DNA from: an uncultured Blautia sp.
Lineage (GTDB): Bacteria; Bacillota; Clostridia; Lachnospirales; Lachnospiraceae
Reading direction: 5' to 3'
Length of the DNA stretch: 64,000 nucleotides
NCBI RefSeq assembly: GCF_947654165.1
Contig: NZ_CANTKB010000003.1
Location: forward strand, 1 to 64,000
Shown here: piece by piece, positions 44,420 to 51,922 of the stretch
How positions within the stretch are numbered: position 1 is the stretch's first letter
Layout: every line of letters starts with the position of its first letter
The notes under the pieces: model-generated
The model's database searches: none
The model's input: the letters and a program-made list of their open reading frames with translations, nothing else
Told to the model about the DNA's origin: nothing
Program-made: the position numbers and the translations under genes

Positions 44420-44989
44420 AAATTTAAAATGTGAGCGAAGAGGCGGATAAAGTAAAAAATAGCATAAAATCACAAATGTTCCATCTTCTTCGCTCACATC
44501 TTTAATTGCATCGAAAGAAAGAGTATCTTCATCCATTTAAACAGACAAAAGATTTTCGTAAGATTCCTGAATAAAAAGCTTCCATAAGTACAAATCTAAC
44601 GTATAGAAGTGAGATTTGTTCATCTGATAACACATCAAAATTCCCTAGTATATGGCTCTACAAAATGAACCGTACCTGTACAGCCTGCTTATTTGGCAAT
44701 TCATCAGATATTAATACCTTTTATACTTTCGAATTCTAAAATATTTCCTACAATTTGTATGTATTTTTTCTTTCTTTTCTATATTTCTATTCTCAGTTTT
44801 TACCACCGAATAATTGCGATTACTTTTGCACTTTTACGATATATCTATATGCAAAAATGTAAAGGGTACATTGTTATTTTTGATGGGGAAATATATGCCT
44901 GTTTTGGTATTGAAAAATATAAAATATGTTGATACAATGATAAGAAAGTAGTTTGTAATTAGCAAAATTCACGAAAAGGAGAAAGAAAT
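44420..44989 (+). other. 570-base AT-rich gap with inverted repeat and possible decayed gene
   Basis: No intact gene. At the left is an inverted repeat, ATGTGAGCGAAGA (44429-44441) with its complement at 44487-44499, arms 13 bases and 45 bases apart, possibly a weak bidirectional terminator. On the minus strand from 44536 downward an ATG opens a frame reading MDEDTLSFDAIKDVSEEDGT before losing protein-like character at the repeat; just before it another minus-strand frame ends in LFIQESYENLLSV. These look like remnants of a lost gene, but I could not identify it. The promoter of the next operon is at 44910-44938. The rest shows nothing recognisable. Confidence 0.4.
44910..44938 (+). promoter_or_regulatory. 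Promoter of the Ig-like protein/ABC operon
   Basis: TTGAAA at 44910-44915, 17 bases, then TACAAT at 44933-44938. The first start codon is 52 bases downstream. No riboswitch was recognised in the short leader. Confidence 0.7.
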
Positions 44990-45652
44990 ATGAAAAAAAT
45001 TATGACATTATTTATGGCAATTATGATGGTGCTTATTCCGGTAAATGTTTTTGCAGCCGGTGGTGGAAATGGAGGCGGAAATGGAAGCGGAAACGGAAGC
45101 GGAAACGGAAGCGGAAACGGAAGCGGAAACGGAGGCGGAAAAGAAGAAGGTTTATTCGTAGAATCTGCCAGTATTGAAGATGGAGAGATTCTTGGTTCAG
45201 ATGAATCTATTACTCTTGTTTTTTCTAAAAATGTAGTAAATGCAGAGGTTGCAGAAGCTAATATGGCTTTATTTCAGGTACAGGACAGTAAGGGTACAGA
45301 AGTAGAAATAAAAGTTGGTATGGCAGATGATCAGGTAGAGCCGGATAAAAAAAATGACGTAGTAATTGAGTTTCCGCAAGGGCTTTCTGATGGTGATTAT
45401 ACGTTGACTGCAAAAAGTGGTATTACATCAAAAAGTGGTGTTGTGATGGAAAAAGATTATACACTTTCCTTCAAGGTCGGTAATGAGCAGAAAGCAGAAA
45501 CTACAGAAGAAGCAGTAGAAACCGAGCAAAAAACAGAAGAGAACAAAGAAACAACACAGGAATCTAAGAGCAGCTCTGGCATGATGATAATTGCAATCGT
45601 AATATTAGCGGCAATAGTAGTTGGAGTTGTTATCTGGCGTAAAAAGAAATAA
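44990..45652 (+). CDS. Surface protein with GSGN repeat linker and Ig-like domain
   Basis: A 220-residue exported protein. The signal peptide is MKKIMTLFMAIMMVLIPVNVFA; next a linker of GGGN/GSGN repeats (about 23-49), one bacterial Ig-like (Big_5-type) domain (about 53-165, ESITLVFSKNVVNAEV ... LSDGDYTLTAKSG), an acidic Glu/Thr-rich stalk, and a C-terminal helix (MMIIAIVILAAIVVGVVIW) with RKKK as a stop-transfer anchor. There is no LPXTG motif. It lies 1 base before an importer permease gene, so it is part of that operon and may be an accessory surface receptor. The ligand is unknown. RBS AAAAGGAG precedes the ATG. Confidence 0.8.
   Translation: MKKIMTLFMAIMMVLIPVNVFAAGGGNGGGNGSGNGSGNGSGNGSGNGGGKEEGLFVESASIEDGEILGSDESITLVFSKNVVNAEVAEANMALFQVQDSKGTEVEIKVGMADDQVEPDKKNDVVIEFPQGLSDGDYTLTAKSGITSKSGVVMEKDYTLSFKVGNEQKAETTEEAVETEQKTEENKETTQESKSSSGMMIIAIVILAAIVVGVVIWRKKK
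45071..45142 (+). repeat. 12-base tandem repeat encoding GSGN units
   Basis: GGAAGCGGAAAC is repeated four times exactly (45083-45130), flanked by near-copies at 45071-45082 and 45131-45142. Each unit is four codons (Gly-Ser-Gly-Asn), so copy-number change alters only the linker length and keeps the frame. Confidence 0.95.
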
Positions 45653-45653
45653 T

Positions 45654-46667
45654 ATGCAGAAAAGTATAATAGGGAAATGGCTGGTCGCAATAGGAATATT
45701 TTTCGCCATGTTTCTATTCAGTATGAGTGTTGGCAGATATCCTCTGGAACCTATGGAGATTGTGCTGGCAATTCTTCAAAGGATAACCGGGCATGATTAT
45801 GGCATAGGAGCAGAGATTGTTTCTATTGTAGTGGATAACCGATTGATACGTACGATGTCAGGAGCACTTGTAGGTGCAGCGTTGGCAGCCAGTGGTTGTG
45901 CTTTCCAGGGCTTGTTTCAGAATCCATTGGTTAGTCAAGGGGGTTTGGGGGTATCATCAGGTGCCGGATTTGGTGCTGCTTTATCCATATTGATTTTTTC
46001 CAGTATGGTATTTGCTCCGGGCTTTGCTTTTTTATTTGGAATATGTGCAGTATGGCTGAGTTTTTTAGTGGCACGTGTTTGCGGGGAAGTTACAGTGTTA
46101 ATGCTTGTATTAGGTGGAACAATTATTTCGTCTGTGTTTTCTGCCCTGTTATCTTTTTTGAAATACGTTGCGGATCCTTATGATCAGCTTGCAGCTATTG
46201 TTTTCTGGAATATGGGGAGTCTGGCATCCATTGAATCTTCTGTAATCCCGGTCGCATATACAACTATGATTTTTGGGATGATATTACTATTGCTATATGC
46301 AGAACAGATTAATGTATTATCCATGGGAGATTCAGAAGCTTTCAGCATGGGAATAAATGTAAAAAAAATAAGGGTAATCGTTGTTGCGGGAGCTACATTT
46401 GCTACTGCAGGGGCAGTATGTATATCAGGAACAATAGGCTGGATCGGTTTAATTGTTCCACATATGGCAAGATTTATTGTAAAAAGCGACAATAGACGCT
46501 TGATACCATTTAGTATGTTGATAGGAGCAATATTTCTTATGCTGATTGATATGCTGTGTAGAACGCTAACAGGAGCAGAGATACCTTTAGGAATTATGAC
46601 TGCAGTTATAGGAGGTCCCTTTTTTATCTACCTTTTAAAGAAATATAAAGGAGGTGGATGGAAATAA
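45654..46667 (+). CDS. FecCD/BtuC-type ABC importer permease
   Basis: A 337-residue permease of the iron-siderophore/cobalamin (type II) importer family with about ten helices. SGALVGAALAASGCAFQGLFQNPLVSQGGLGVSSGAGFGAA near residues 60-100 and TAGAVCISGTIGWIGLIVPHMARF near 250 are diagnostic, as is the GAEIPLGIMTAVIGGPFFIYLL end. The ATG at 45654 is one base after the previous stop with a weak RBS, suggesting translational coupling. The substrate cannot be told from the permease; this family moves siderophores, haem, cobalamin and also molybdate/tungstate. Confidence 0.92.
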   Translation: MQKSIIGKWLVAIGIFFAMFLFSMSVGRYPLEPMEIVLAILQRITGHDYGIGAEIVSIVVDNRLIRTMSGALVGAALAASGCAFQGLFQNPLVSQGGLGVSSGAGFGAALSILIFSSMVFAPGFAFLFGICAVWLSFLVARVCGEVTVLMLVLGGTIISSVFSALLSFLKYVADPYDQLAAIVFWNMGSLASIESSVIPVAYTTMIFGMILLLLYAEQINVLSMGDSEAFSMGINVKKIRVIVVAGATFATAGAVCISGTIGWIGLIVPHMARFIVKSDNRRLIPFSMLIGAIFLMLIDMLCRTLTGAEIPLGIMTAVIGGPFFIYLLKKYKGGGWK

Positions 46668-47458
46668 GTATTTTAGAAGTTGAGAAATTATCCTTTTCTT
46701 ATGGAAGTAAACCCATATTTTCAGACATAAGCTTTCAAATAGAGAAAGGGGAACTGTTTTGTCTGGCTGGTCCCAATGGATGTGGAAAAAGTACACTTTT
46801 ACATTGTATTTTAGGACATTTAAAATATCAATCAGGAGATGTATTGATAAACAATCGTTCAATTCGTTTGTATTCGCCGGAAAAACTGGCAGATAGACTG
46901 GCTTATGTGCCGCAGAATCATACACGTTCCTTTCCATATCGTGTATTGGATGTAGTGACAATGGGGCAGGTGCGTAATAAATCACTTTTTTCACGAAAGA
47001 ATAAAAGAGAAGATCTGGCATTGGCTATTTTAGAGGAACTTGGTGTCTCACATCTTGCGGAAGAAGAATATACGATGCTTAGTGGAGGAGAACTCCAAAT
47101 GGTTTTGATAGCCAGAGCATTGTGCCAGGATAGTGATATTTTGATTTTAGACGAACCAACAGCACATCTGGATATTAAAAGAACACAGTGCATTTTGAAT
47201 TTTTTGTTTCGCTTTGCAAGGGAAAAGGAAAAGAGTGTTATTATTTCCACCCATGATTTTAATCATCCACTTCAGTTTGAAGATATGGGAGCAAATATAA
47301 AAATGGCCTTGATGGATCATGGAAAAATCAGCAGCGTAGGAACTCCTCTGTCTTTGTTAACATCGGATAGTCTGGAACAGATGTATCAGATCAAAAGTTG
47401 TATTGTTCAGGCGGGAGAAGAGAGAAAACGGCATTACATAGTAACATGGAGTGATTAA
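46658..47458 (+). CDS. FecE/BtuD-type ABC importer ATPase
   Basis: A 266-residue ATPase with Walker A GPNGCGKSTLLH near residue 38, Q-loop YVPQNH, signature MLSGGELQMVLIARAL near residue 145 and Walker B ILILDEPTAHLD, then the H-loop STHD. The order and sequence are typical of the iron/B12 family. The start overlaps the permease end by 10 bases and is preceded by AAAGGAGGTGG inside the permease gene. Confidence 0.93.
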   Translation: MEISILEVEKLSFSYGSKPIFSDISFQIEKGELFCLAGPNGCGKSTLLHCILGHLKYQSGDVLINNRSIRLYSPEKLADRLAYVPQNHTRSFPYRVLDVVTMGQVRNKSLFSRKNKREDLALAILEELGVSHLAEEEYTMLSGGELQMVLIARALCQDSDILILDEPTAHLDIKRTQCILNFLFRFAREKEKSVIISTHDFNHPLQFEDMGANIKMALMDHGKISSVGTPLSLLTSDSLEQMYQIKSCIVQAGEERKRHYIVTWSD

Positions 47459-47472
47459 CGTAGGAGATAGTA

Positions 47473-48567
47473 ATGAAAAGAAGTGTGAAAAGAATAATTG
47501 CAATAGTAGTTGCGGTCTCTATATTAGGCACCAGTTGTTCTTTTAGTGAAAAAAAAGATAGTGATACTGCGGTATCGGGAGAACAAATAGTAGACTGTGC
47601 AGGGAGAACCGTGGAACTTCCGCAGAAAAGGGAGAGAATCGCATGTCTTTATGCATATACAGGGCATTTGGCGGTATTGCTGGGATGTGAGCAAAGAATT
47701 GTTGCAGTTGTAGATGGTTTGAAGCGTGATAATTTTATGCAGAGGAAAGTTCAAGGACTGAATGATATGTCAACACCTTATAATAGTGGAGCCATAAATA
47801 TTGAAGAACTCGCTGCTGCAAAACCGGATTTAATTTTTTTACGTGCTTCTAATCTGCAGGACGAAGGTGAACTGGAAAAATTAGAAAGTTTAGGAATTCC
47901 TTATATTGTTATTGAATATAAAACCATGGAAGAGCAGAAAAAAAGTATTCAGGTTATGGGACAGGCACTGGGTAAACAAAAAGAGGCAGAAGCTTATCTG
48001 ACATATTATGAAGAAACCATTTCCATGGTTCGGGAACGATTATCAGAACTTTCAGAAGAAGAGAAGAAAACAGTATATCATTCTGTTAATGAAGTTGTAA
48101 GGACCGATATACCGGATACTCTTTCTTATCAGATTCTGGAAGCAGCAGGGTGTGTTAATGTGGTATCAGCGAATGAAGAACTTAAAATTGATGGAGAAAA
48201 AGGATATACCAGTGTGGAAGAAATATATCTTTGGGATCCGGATATTATACTTGTTAATGAACCAAGTGCAAAAGAATATTTCTGTACAGATACAAAATTT
48301 TCGGGACTCCGTGCTGTACGGGAAGGCTCTGTTTTCCAGTTACCGGTAGGTCTTTCCAGGTGGGGACATCCTGGTTCTTTGGAAACACCGCTTGCAGTAG
48401 TATATATTGCTTCAACTTTATATCCGGAATATTTCCCGGATATTAATATAGGGGAAACAGTAAAGGAATTTTATAATACTTTTTTTCACATTGAATTAAC
48501 AAATGAAGAGATTGATATGATTTTGAAAGGTGAAGGTATGAGAGAACCCAAGGAGGAGAAAAAATAA
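47473..48567 (+). CDS. BtuF/FecB-type substrate-binding lipoprotein
   Basis: A 364-residue class III binding protein (Peripla_BP_2). The lipoprotein signal ends in the lipobox LGTSC near residue 22. VDCAGRTVELPQKRERIACLY begins the mature domain; INIEELAAAKPDLIFLRA is typical, as are the SYQILEAAGCVNV and GYTSVEEIYLWDPDIILVNE segments. A single helix separates the two lobes. The ligand could be a corrinoid, haem, siderophore or oxyanion; binding residues cannot be assigned. It serves the permease and ATPase just upstream. The stop overlaps the next start (TAATG). Confidence 0.9.
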   Translation: MKRSVKRIIAIVVAVSILGTSCSFSEKKDSDTAVSGEQIVDCAGRTVELPQKRERIACLYAYTGHLAVLLGCEQRIVAVVDGLKRDNFMQRKVQGLNDMSTPYNSGAINIEELAAAKPDLIFLRASNLQDEGELEKLESLGIPYIVIEYKTMEEQKKSIQVMGQALGKQKEAEAYLTYYEETISMVRERLSELSEEEKKTVYHSVNEVVRTDIPDTLSYQILEAAGCVNVVSANEELKIDGEKGYTSVEEIYLWDPDIILVNEPSAKEYFCTDTKFSGLRAVREGSVFQLPVGLSRWGHPGSLETPLAVVYIASTLYPEYFPDINIGETVKEFYNTFFHIELTNEEIDMILKGEGMREPKEEKK

Positions 48568-49280
48568 TGTATCAATATTATATATCTTTTGATGACACAG
48601 ATAATTTAGATACATTGGGAACGGGACATTTGTTACAGGACTTTTTGGATGAACAACCATATGAAAGTACATTTATTTCCAGACACCAATTGTTTGTACA
48701 TACAGATGTACCATACACATCACATAATAGTGCAATGTGTGCTTTAGTATCAGAGAAAGCTGATTTTGAACAATTGATTAAAGCTGCATCAGAATACTTA
48801 AGAAAGCATGCTGCAGAAGGCTCTGATCCAGGACTCTGCGTTGCAGATTGCAAGAAGATGTTACATCAGGAAGAACTTGTGAAGTGGGGATATAGTGCGA
48901 AAAAAGAGGTATTGCAAAAAAGTGAAGCCTATGAATTGGCAAAAGTATGTAAAATACATTTGAGCGAGCATGGAGGAACCGGACAAGGCATTGTAGGAGC
49001 ATTGGCAGCAGTGGGGTTGCGTATTTCAGGAAACGATGGACGGATAAAGGGGAAGAAACAAGTAAGTAAAAGTATATTATCTGTGGGTGAACTTCTGGAA
49101 GAGACAGGGTTTGACCGGGTATGTGCATATGGAATTGGTCAGTTGCCGAAAGAAACTATGGTTAGCGTAGAAGATAATTTCGTAAAAGCGATCTATCAAA
49201 ATTATTGCAGAACAGTTTTAACAGTTTTTGAGGATCATTCCTATCACCTTTTAAAAAAGGAACAGTTAAAATGCTATTAG
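48567..49280 (+). CDS. TiaS N-terminal-like protein coupled to an ABC importer
   Basis: A 237-residue cytoplasmic protein resembling the first half of archaeal TiaS (tRNA-Ile2 agmatidine synthetase), an ATP-dependent enzyme. Matching features in order: SFDDTDN near residue 8 (IDDTDS in TiaS), VPYTSHNSAMCAL near 50 (PYKTRGNGAV), SDPGLCVAD near 89 (TNPGAV), and GGTGQGIVGALAAVGLRI near 133 (GRGLIGALAAVG). The OB-fold and zinc-ribbon tRNA-binding parts of TiaS are missing; archaeal TiaS is about 420 residues. Bacteria normally modify this tRNA with TilS, so a different role is likely, perhaps ATP-dependent modification of the imported compound. TAATG coupling to the binding-protein gene ties it to the importer. 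Confidence 0.75.
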   Translation: MYQYYISFDDTDNLDTLGTGHLLQDFLDEQPYESTFISRHQLFVHTDVPYTSHNSAMCALVSEKADFEQLIKAASEYLRKHAAEGSDPGLCVADCKKMLHQEELVKWGYSAKKEVLQKSEAYELAKVCKIHLSEHGGTGQGIVGALAAVGLRISGNDGRIKGKKQVSKSILSVGELLEETGFDRVCAYGIGQLPKETMVSVEDNFVKAIYQNYCRTVLTVFEDHSYHLLKKEQLKCY

Positions 49281-49330
49281 TTTGATATCTGCATAGTACA
49301 ACTTTCGGTGATGAAATCAGTACTTTAGCC

Positions 49331-49359
49331 TTGCACTGAACAAGGCAATGAGATATACT
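49331..49359 (+). promoter_or_regulatory. Promoter of asnS
   Basis: TTGCAC at 49331-49336, 17 bases, then TATACT at 49354-49359. A GCCTTG/CAAGGC stem overlaps the -35 box. The roughly 78-base leader has two small stems (TGGTG/CACCA, CAGCA/TGCTG) but no T-box signature. Confidence 0.7.
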
Positions 49360-49443
49360 AGAAAGAAATTGGTGTCACAGCACCAGAAATGGAAATAAAT
49401 CTCAGCATCTCTGCTGATAAAATACAAAGAAGGAGACAGACAA

Positions 49444-50835
49444 ATGCAGTTAACAACAGTAAAAGAAATTTACAAAGACACAGAGCAGTATCTGGACAAA
49501 GAAATCACTGTAGGTGGCTGGGTGAGAAGTGTCCGAGATTCTAAAACCTTCGGATTCATCGTACTTCATGACGGAAGTTTCTTTGAAACTCTTCAGGTGG
49601 TTTATCATGACACAATGGCAAATTTCCAGGAGATTTCAAAATTAAATGTAGGTGCAGCAATTGTAGTAAAAGGAACCTTAGTGGCAACACCACAGGCAAA
49701 ACAGCCTTTTGAGATTCAGGCAACTGAGATCAGTGTGGAGGGGGATTCCGCAGCCGATTATCCATTGCAGAAGAAACGCCATTCCATGGAATATTTAAGA
49801 ACCATCTCTCATTTAAGACCGAGAACTAATACATTCCAGGCCGTTTTCCGCGTGCGTTCCTTGATTGCTTTTGCGATTCATCAGTTCTTCCAGGAGAGAG
49901 GTTTTGTATATGTTCACACTCCACTGATCACAGGAAGCGACTGTGAAGGTGCAGGAGAGATGTTCCAGGTTACTACCATGGACTTAAATGACATTCCAAA
50001 GACAGAAGACGGAAAAGTAGATTTCTCCCAGGATTTCTTCAGAAAACCTACCAACCTGACAGTAAGCGGTCAGTTAAACGGGGAAACCTATGCACAGGCA
50101 TTCCGTAACATCTATACTTTTGGTCCAACCTTCCGTGCAGAAAACTCCAACACCACACGCCATGCAGCAGAGTTCTGGATGATCGAGCCGGAGATGGCGT
50201 TTGCAGATCTTGATGACAACATGGCTCTGGCAGAGGATATGCTGAAATATGTGATCCGTTATGTGCTGGAACATGCACCGGAAGAGATGAACTTCTTCAA
50301 TTCCTTTATTGACAAAGGACTTCTGGACAGATTAAATCATGTGTTAAATTCAGAATTTGGTCATGTTACTTATACAGAAGCTATTGAGATTCTGGAGAAA
50401 GCAAATGACAAGTTCGATTATAAAGTATACTGGGGCTGTGATCTGCAGACCGAGCACGAGAGATATCTTACCGAGCAGGTTTACAAACGTCCTGTATTTG
50501 TTACGGATTATCCAAAGGAAATCAAGGCTTTCTATATGAAATTAAATGAAGACGGAAAGACTGTGGCAGCTATGGACTGTCTGGTTCCTGGAATCGGAGA
50601 GATCATCGGAGGAAGCCAGAGAGAGGATTCTTACGAAAAACTCTGTGCAAGAATGGACGAACTGGGACTGAACAAAGAAGATTACCAGTTCTATTTAGAC
50701 CTGCGTAAATACGGTTCCACCCGTCATTCAGGCTATGGTCTCGGATTTGAACGCTGCGTGATGTATTTGACAGGTATGCAGAACATTCGTGACGTGATTC
50801 CGTTCCCAAGAACAGTAAACAATTGTGAATTATAA
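49444..50835 (+). CDS. asnS: Asparaginyl-tRNA synthetase
   Basis: A 463-residue class IIb aminoacyl-tRNA synthetase. An N-terminal OB-fold anticodon-binding domain (about 15-105, VGGWVRSVRDSKTFGFIVLHDG) precedes the catalytic domain with motif 2 (TFGPTFRAENSNTTRHAAEFWMIEPE) and motif 3 (GYGLGFERCVMYLTG). The AENSNT motif is the asparagine-specific variant. Length is standard. RBS AAGGAGA precedes the ATG. Confidence 0.96.
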   Translation: MQLTTVKEIYKDTEQYLDKEITVGGWVRSVRDSKTFGFIVLHDGSFFETLQVVYHDTMANFQEISKLNVGAAIVVKGTLVATPQAKQPFEIQATEISVEGDSAADYPLQKKRHSMEYLRTISHLRPRTNTFQAVFRVRSLIAFAIHQFFQERGFVYVHTPLITGSDCEGAGEMFQVTTMDLNDIPKTEDGKVDFSQDFFRKPTNLTVSGQLNGETYAQAFRNIYTFGPTFRAENSNTTRHAAEFWMIEPEMAFADLDDNMALAEDMLKYVIRYVLEHAPEEMNFFNSFIDKGLLDRLNHVLNSEFGHVTYTEAIEILEKANDKFDYKVYWGCDLQTEHERYLTEQVYKRPVFVTDYPKEIKAFYMKLNEDGKTVAAMDCLVPGIGEIIGGSQREDSYEKLCARMDELGLNKEDYQFYLDLRKYGSTRHSGYGLGFERCVMYLTGMQNIRDVIPFPRTVNNCEL

Positions 50836-50848
50836 GAAAAGGAGCACT

Positions 50849-51922
50849 ATGAGATTTTTCCATATCGCAGATGTTCATTTAGGTATGCAGCCGGATAAAG
50901 GCTGTGCCTGGAGTGAGGACAGAGGCTGGGAAATCTGGGAAAGCTTCAAGAGAATCATACAGCAGGCCGGCAGGGAAAATGCCGGCCTGTTTCTCATTGC
51001 AGGTGATTTATTCCACAGACAGCCCCTTACCAGAGAATTAAAGGAAGTAAATGCAATGTTTGCCTCTGTCCCCCATGTAAACTTTGTTCTCATTGCAGGG
51101 AACCATGACCATATCAAAAAAGAACTGCCTTCTCGTAGGATTTCCTGGGCAGATAATGTATTCTGGCTGGAAGGAGAAGAGATTTCCTATGTGGATTTTC
51201 CGGAACTGGAAACCAGGGTCTGGGGGCTTAGCTATCACAGCCGGGAAATCAGAGAACCGCTGTATGATCAGATAAAAGCAGAAAGGAAAAAGGGAGATGA
51301 ACCGCCGTTTCAGGTCCTTCTGGCACATGGAGGAGATGAGAAGCATATTCCCATAAATAAAGATACGTTTTATCGCTCCGGCTTTGATTATATTGCTCTT
51401 GGTCATATTCACAAACCTCAGATCTTGCAGGAGAACCACATTGCCTATGCAGGTTCTTTGGAGCCCTTGGACAAGAATGAAACAGGGGTACACGGATATA
51501 TCAAAGGGGAATATACAGGGGAGGATATCAGGATTGGTTTTGTGCCTTTTGCAAGCAGGGAATATAAGAAATTAAAGCTTCAGGTAACAGAAAAAACCAC
51601 CCAGGTTTCTCTGGAAAAGGGATTGGAAAAAATCCTGGAAGAGCGGGGCAGGCAGCATATTTATACGATTCTTTTAGAGGGGAAGAGAGGAAATTATACG
51701 GAGTTTTTTACAGATGACCTTATGAAACTGGGAAATATTCTGGAAGTCAGAGACAGTACACACCGTGCTTATTCCTTCAGCCGGCTTCTGAAGCAGTATG
51801 AGGGCAGTGTTCTGGCAGAATATATCCGCTCTTTTCCTCTGGAACAGTTGTCCGGGGAGGAGGAGAAAATTCTCCGTCTTGGGGTGGAGGCACTGCTGGA
51901 ATCAGGGGAGGAGCTGTTATGA
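50849..51922 (+). CDS. SbcD/YhaO-type metallophosphoesterase nuclease
   Basis: A 357-residue calcineurin-like phosphoesterase of the SbcD/Mre11/YhaO group. The metal-binding motifs are in order: HIADVHLGMQ at the start, GDLFHRQPL near residue 50, GNHDH near 82, LAHGGDE near 155 and LGHIHKPQ near 185. A C-terminal capping domain follows. It would act as the nuclease of a DNA repair complex with the ATPase encoded next. I chose the ATG at 50849 (AAAAGGAG upstream). The stop overlaps the next start by 4 bases (ATGA). Confidence 0.85.
   Translation: MRFFHIADVHLGMQPDKGCAWSEDRGWEIWESFKRIIQQAGRENAGLFLIAGDLFHRQPLTRELKEVNAMFASVPHVNFVLIAGNHDHIKKELPSRRISWADNVFWLEGEEISYVDFPELETRVWGLSYHSREIREPLYDQIKAERKKGDEPPFQVLLAHGGDEKHIPINKDTFYRSGFDYIALGHIHKPQILQENHIAYAGSLEPLDKNETGVHGYIKGEYTGEDIRIGFVPFASREYKKLKLQVTEKTTQVSLEKGLEKILEERGRQHIYTILLEGKRGNYTEFFTDDLMKLGNILEVRDSTHRAYSFSRLLKQYEGSVLAEYIRSFPLEQLSGEEEKILRLGVEALLESGEELL

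Noticed and set aside
44693..44932. 79-codon frame with hydrophobic translation in the AT-rich gap
   Set aside because: It starts at TTG without an RBS, is Phe/Ile/Tyr-rich as expected for translated AT-rich noncoding DNA, and overlaps the promoter of the next operon.
49281..49443. T-box leader before asnS
   Set aside because: The leader lacks the AGGGTGGNACCGCG antiterminator sequence and is too short after the promoter at 49331; only small hairpins are present.
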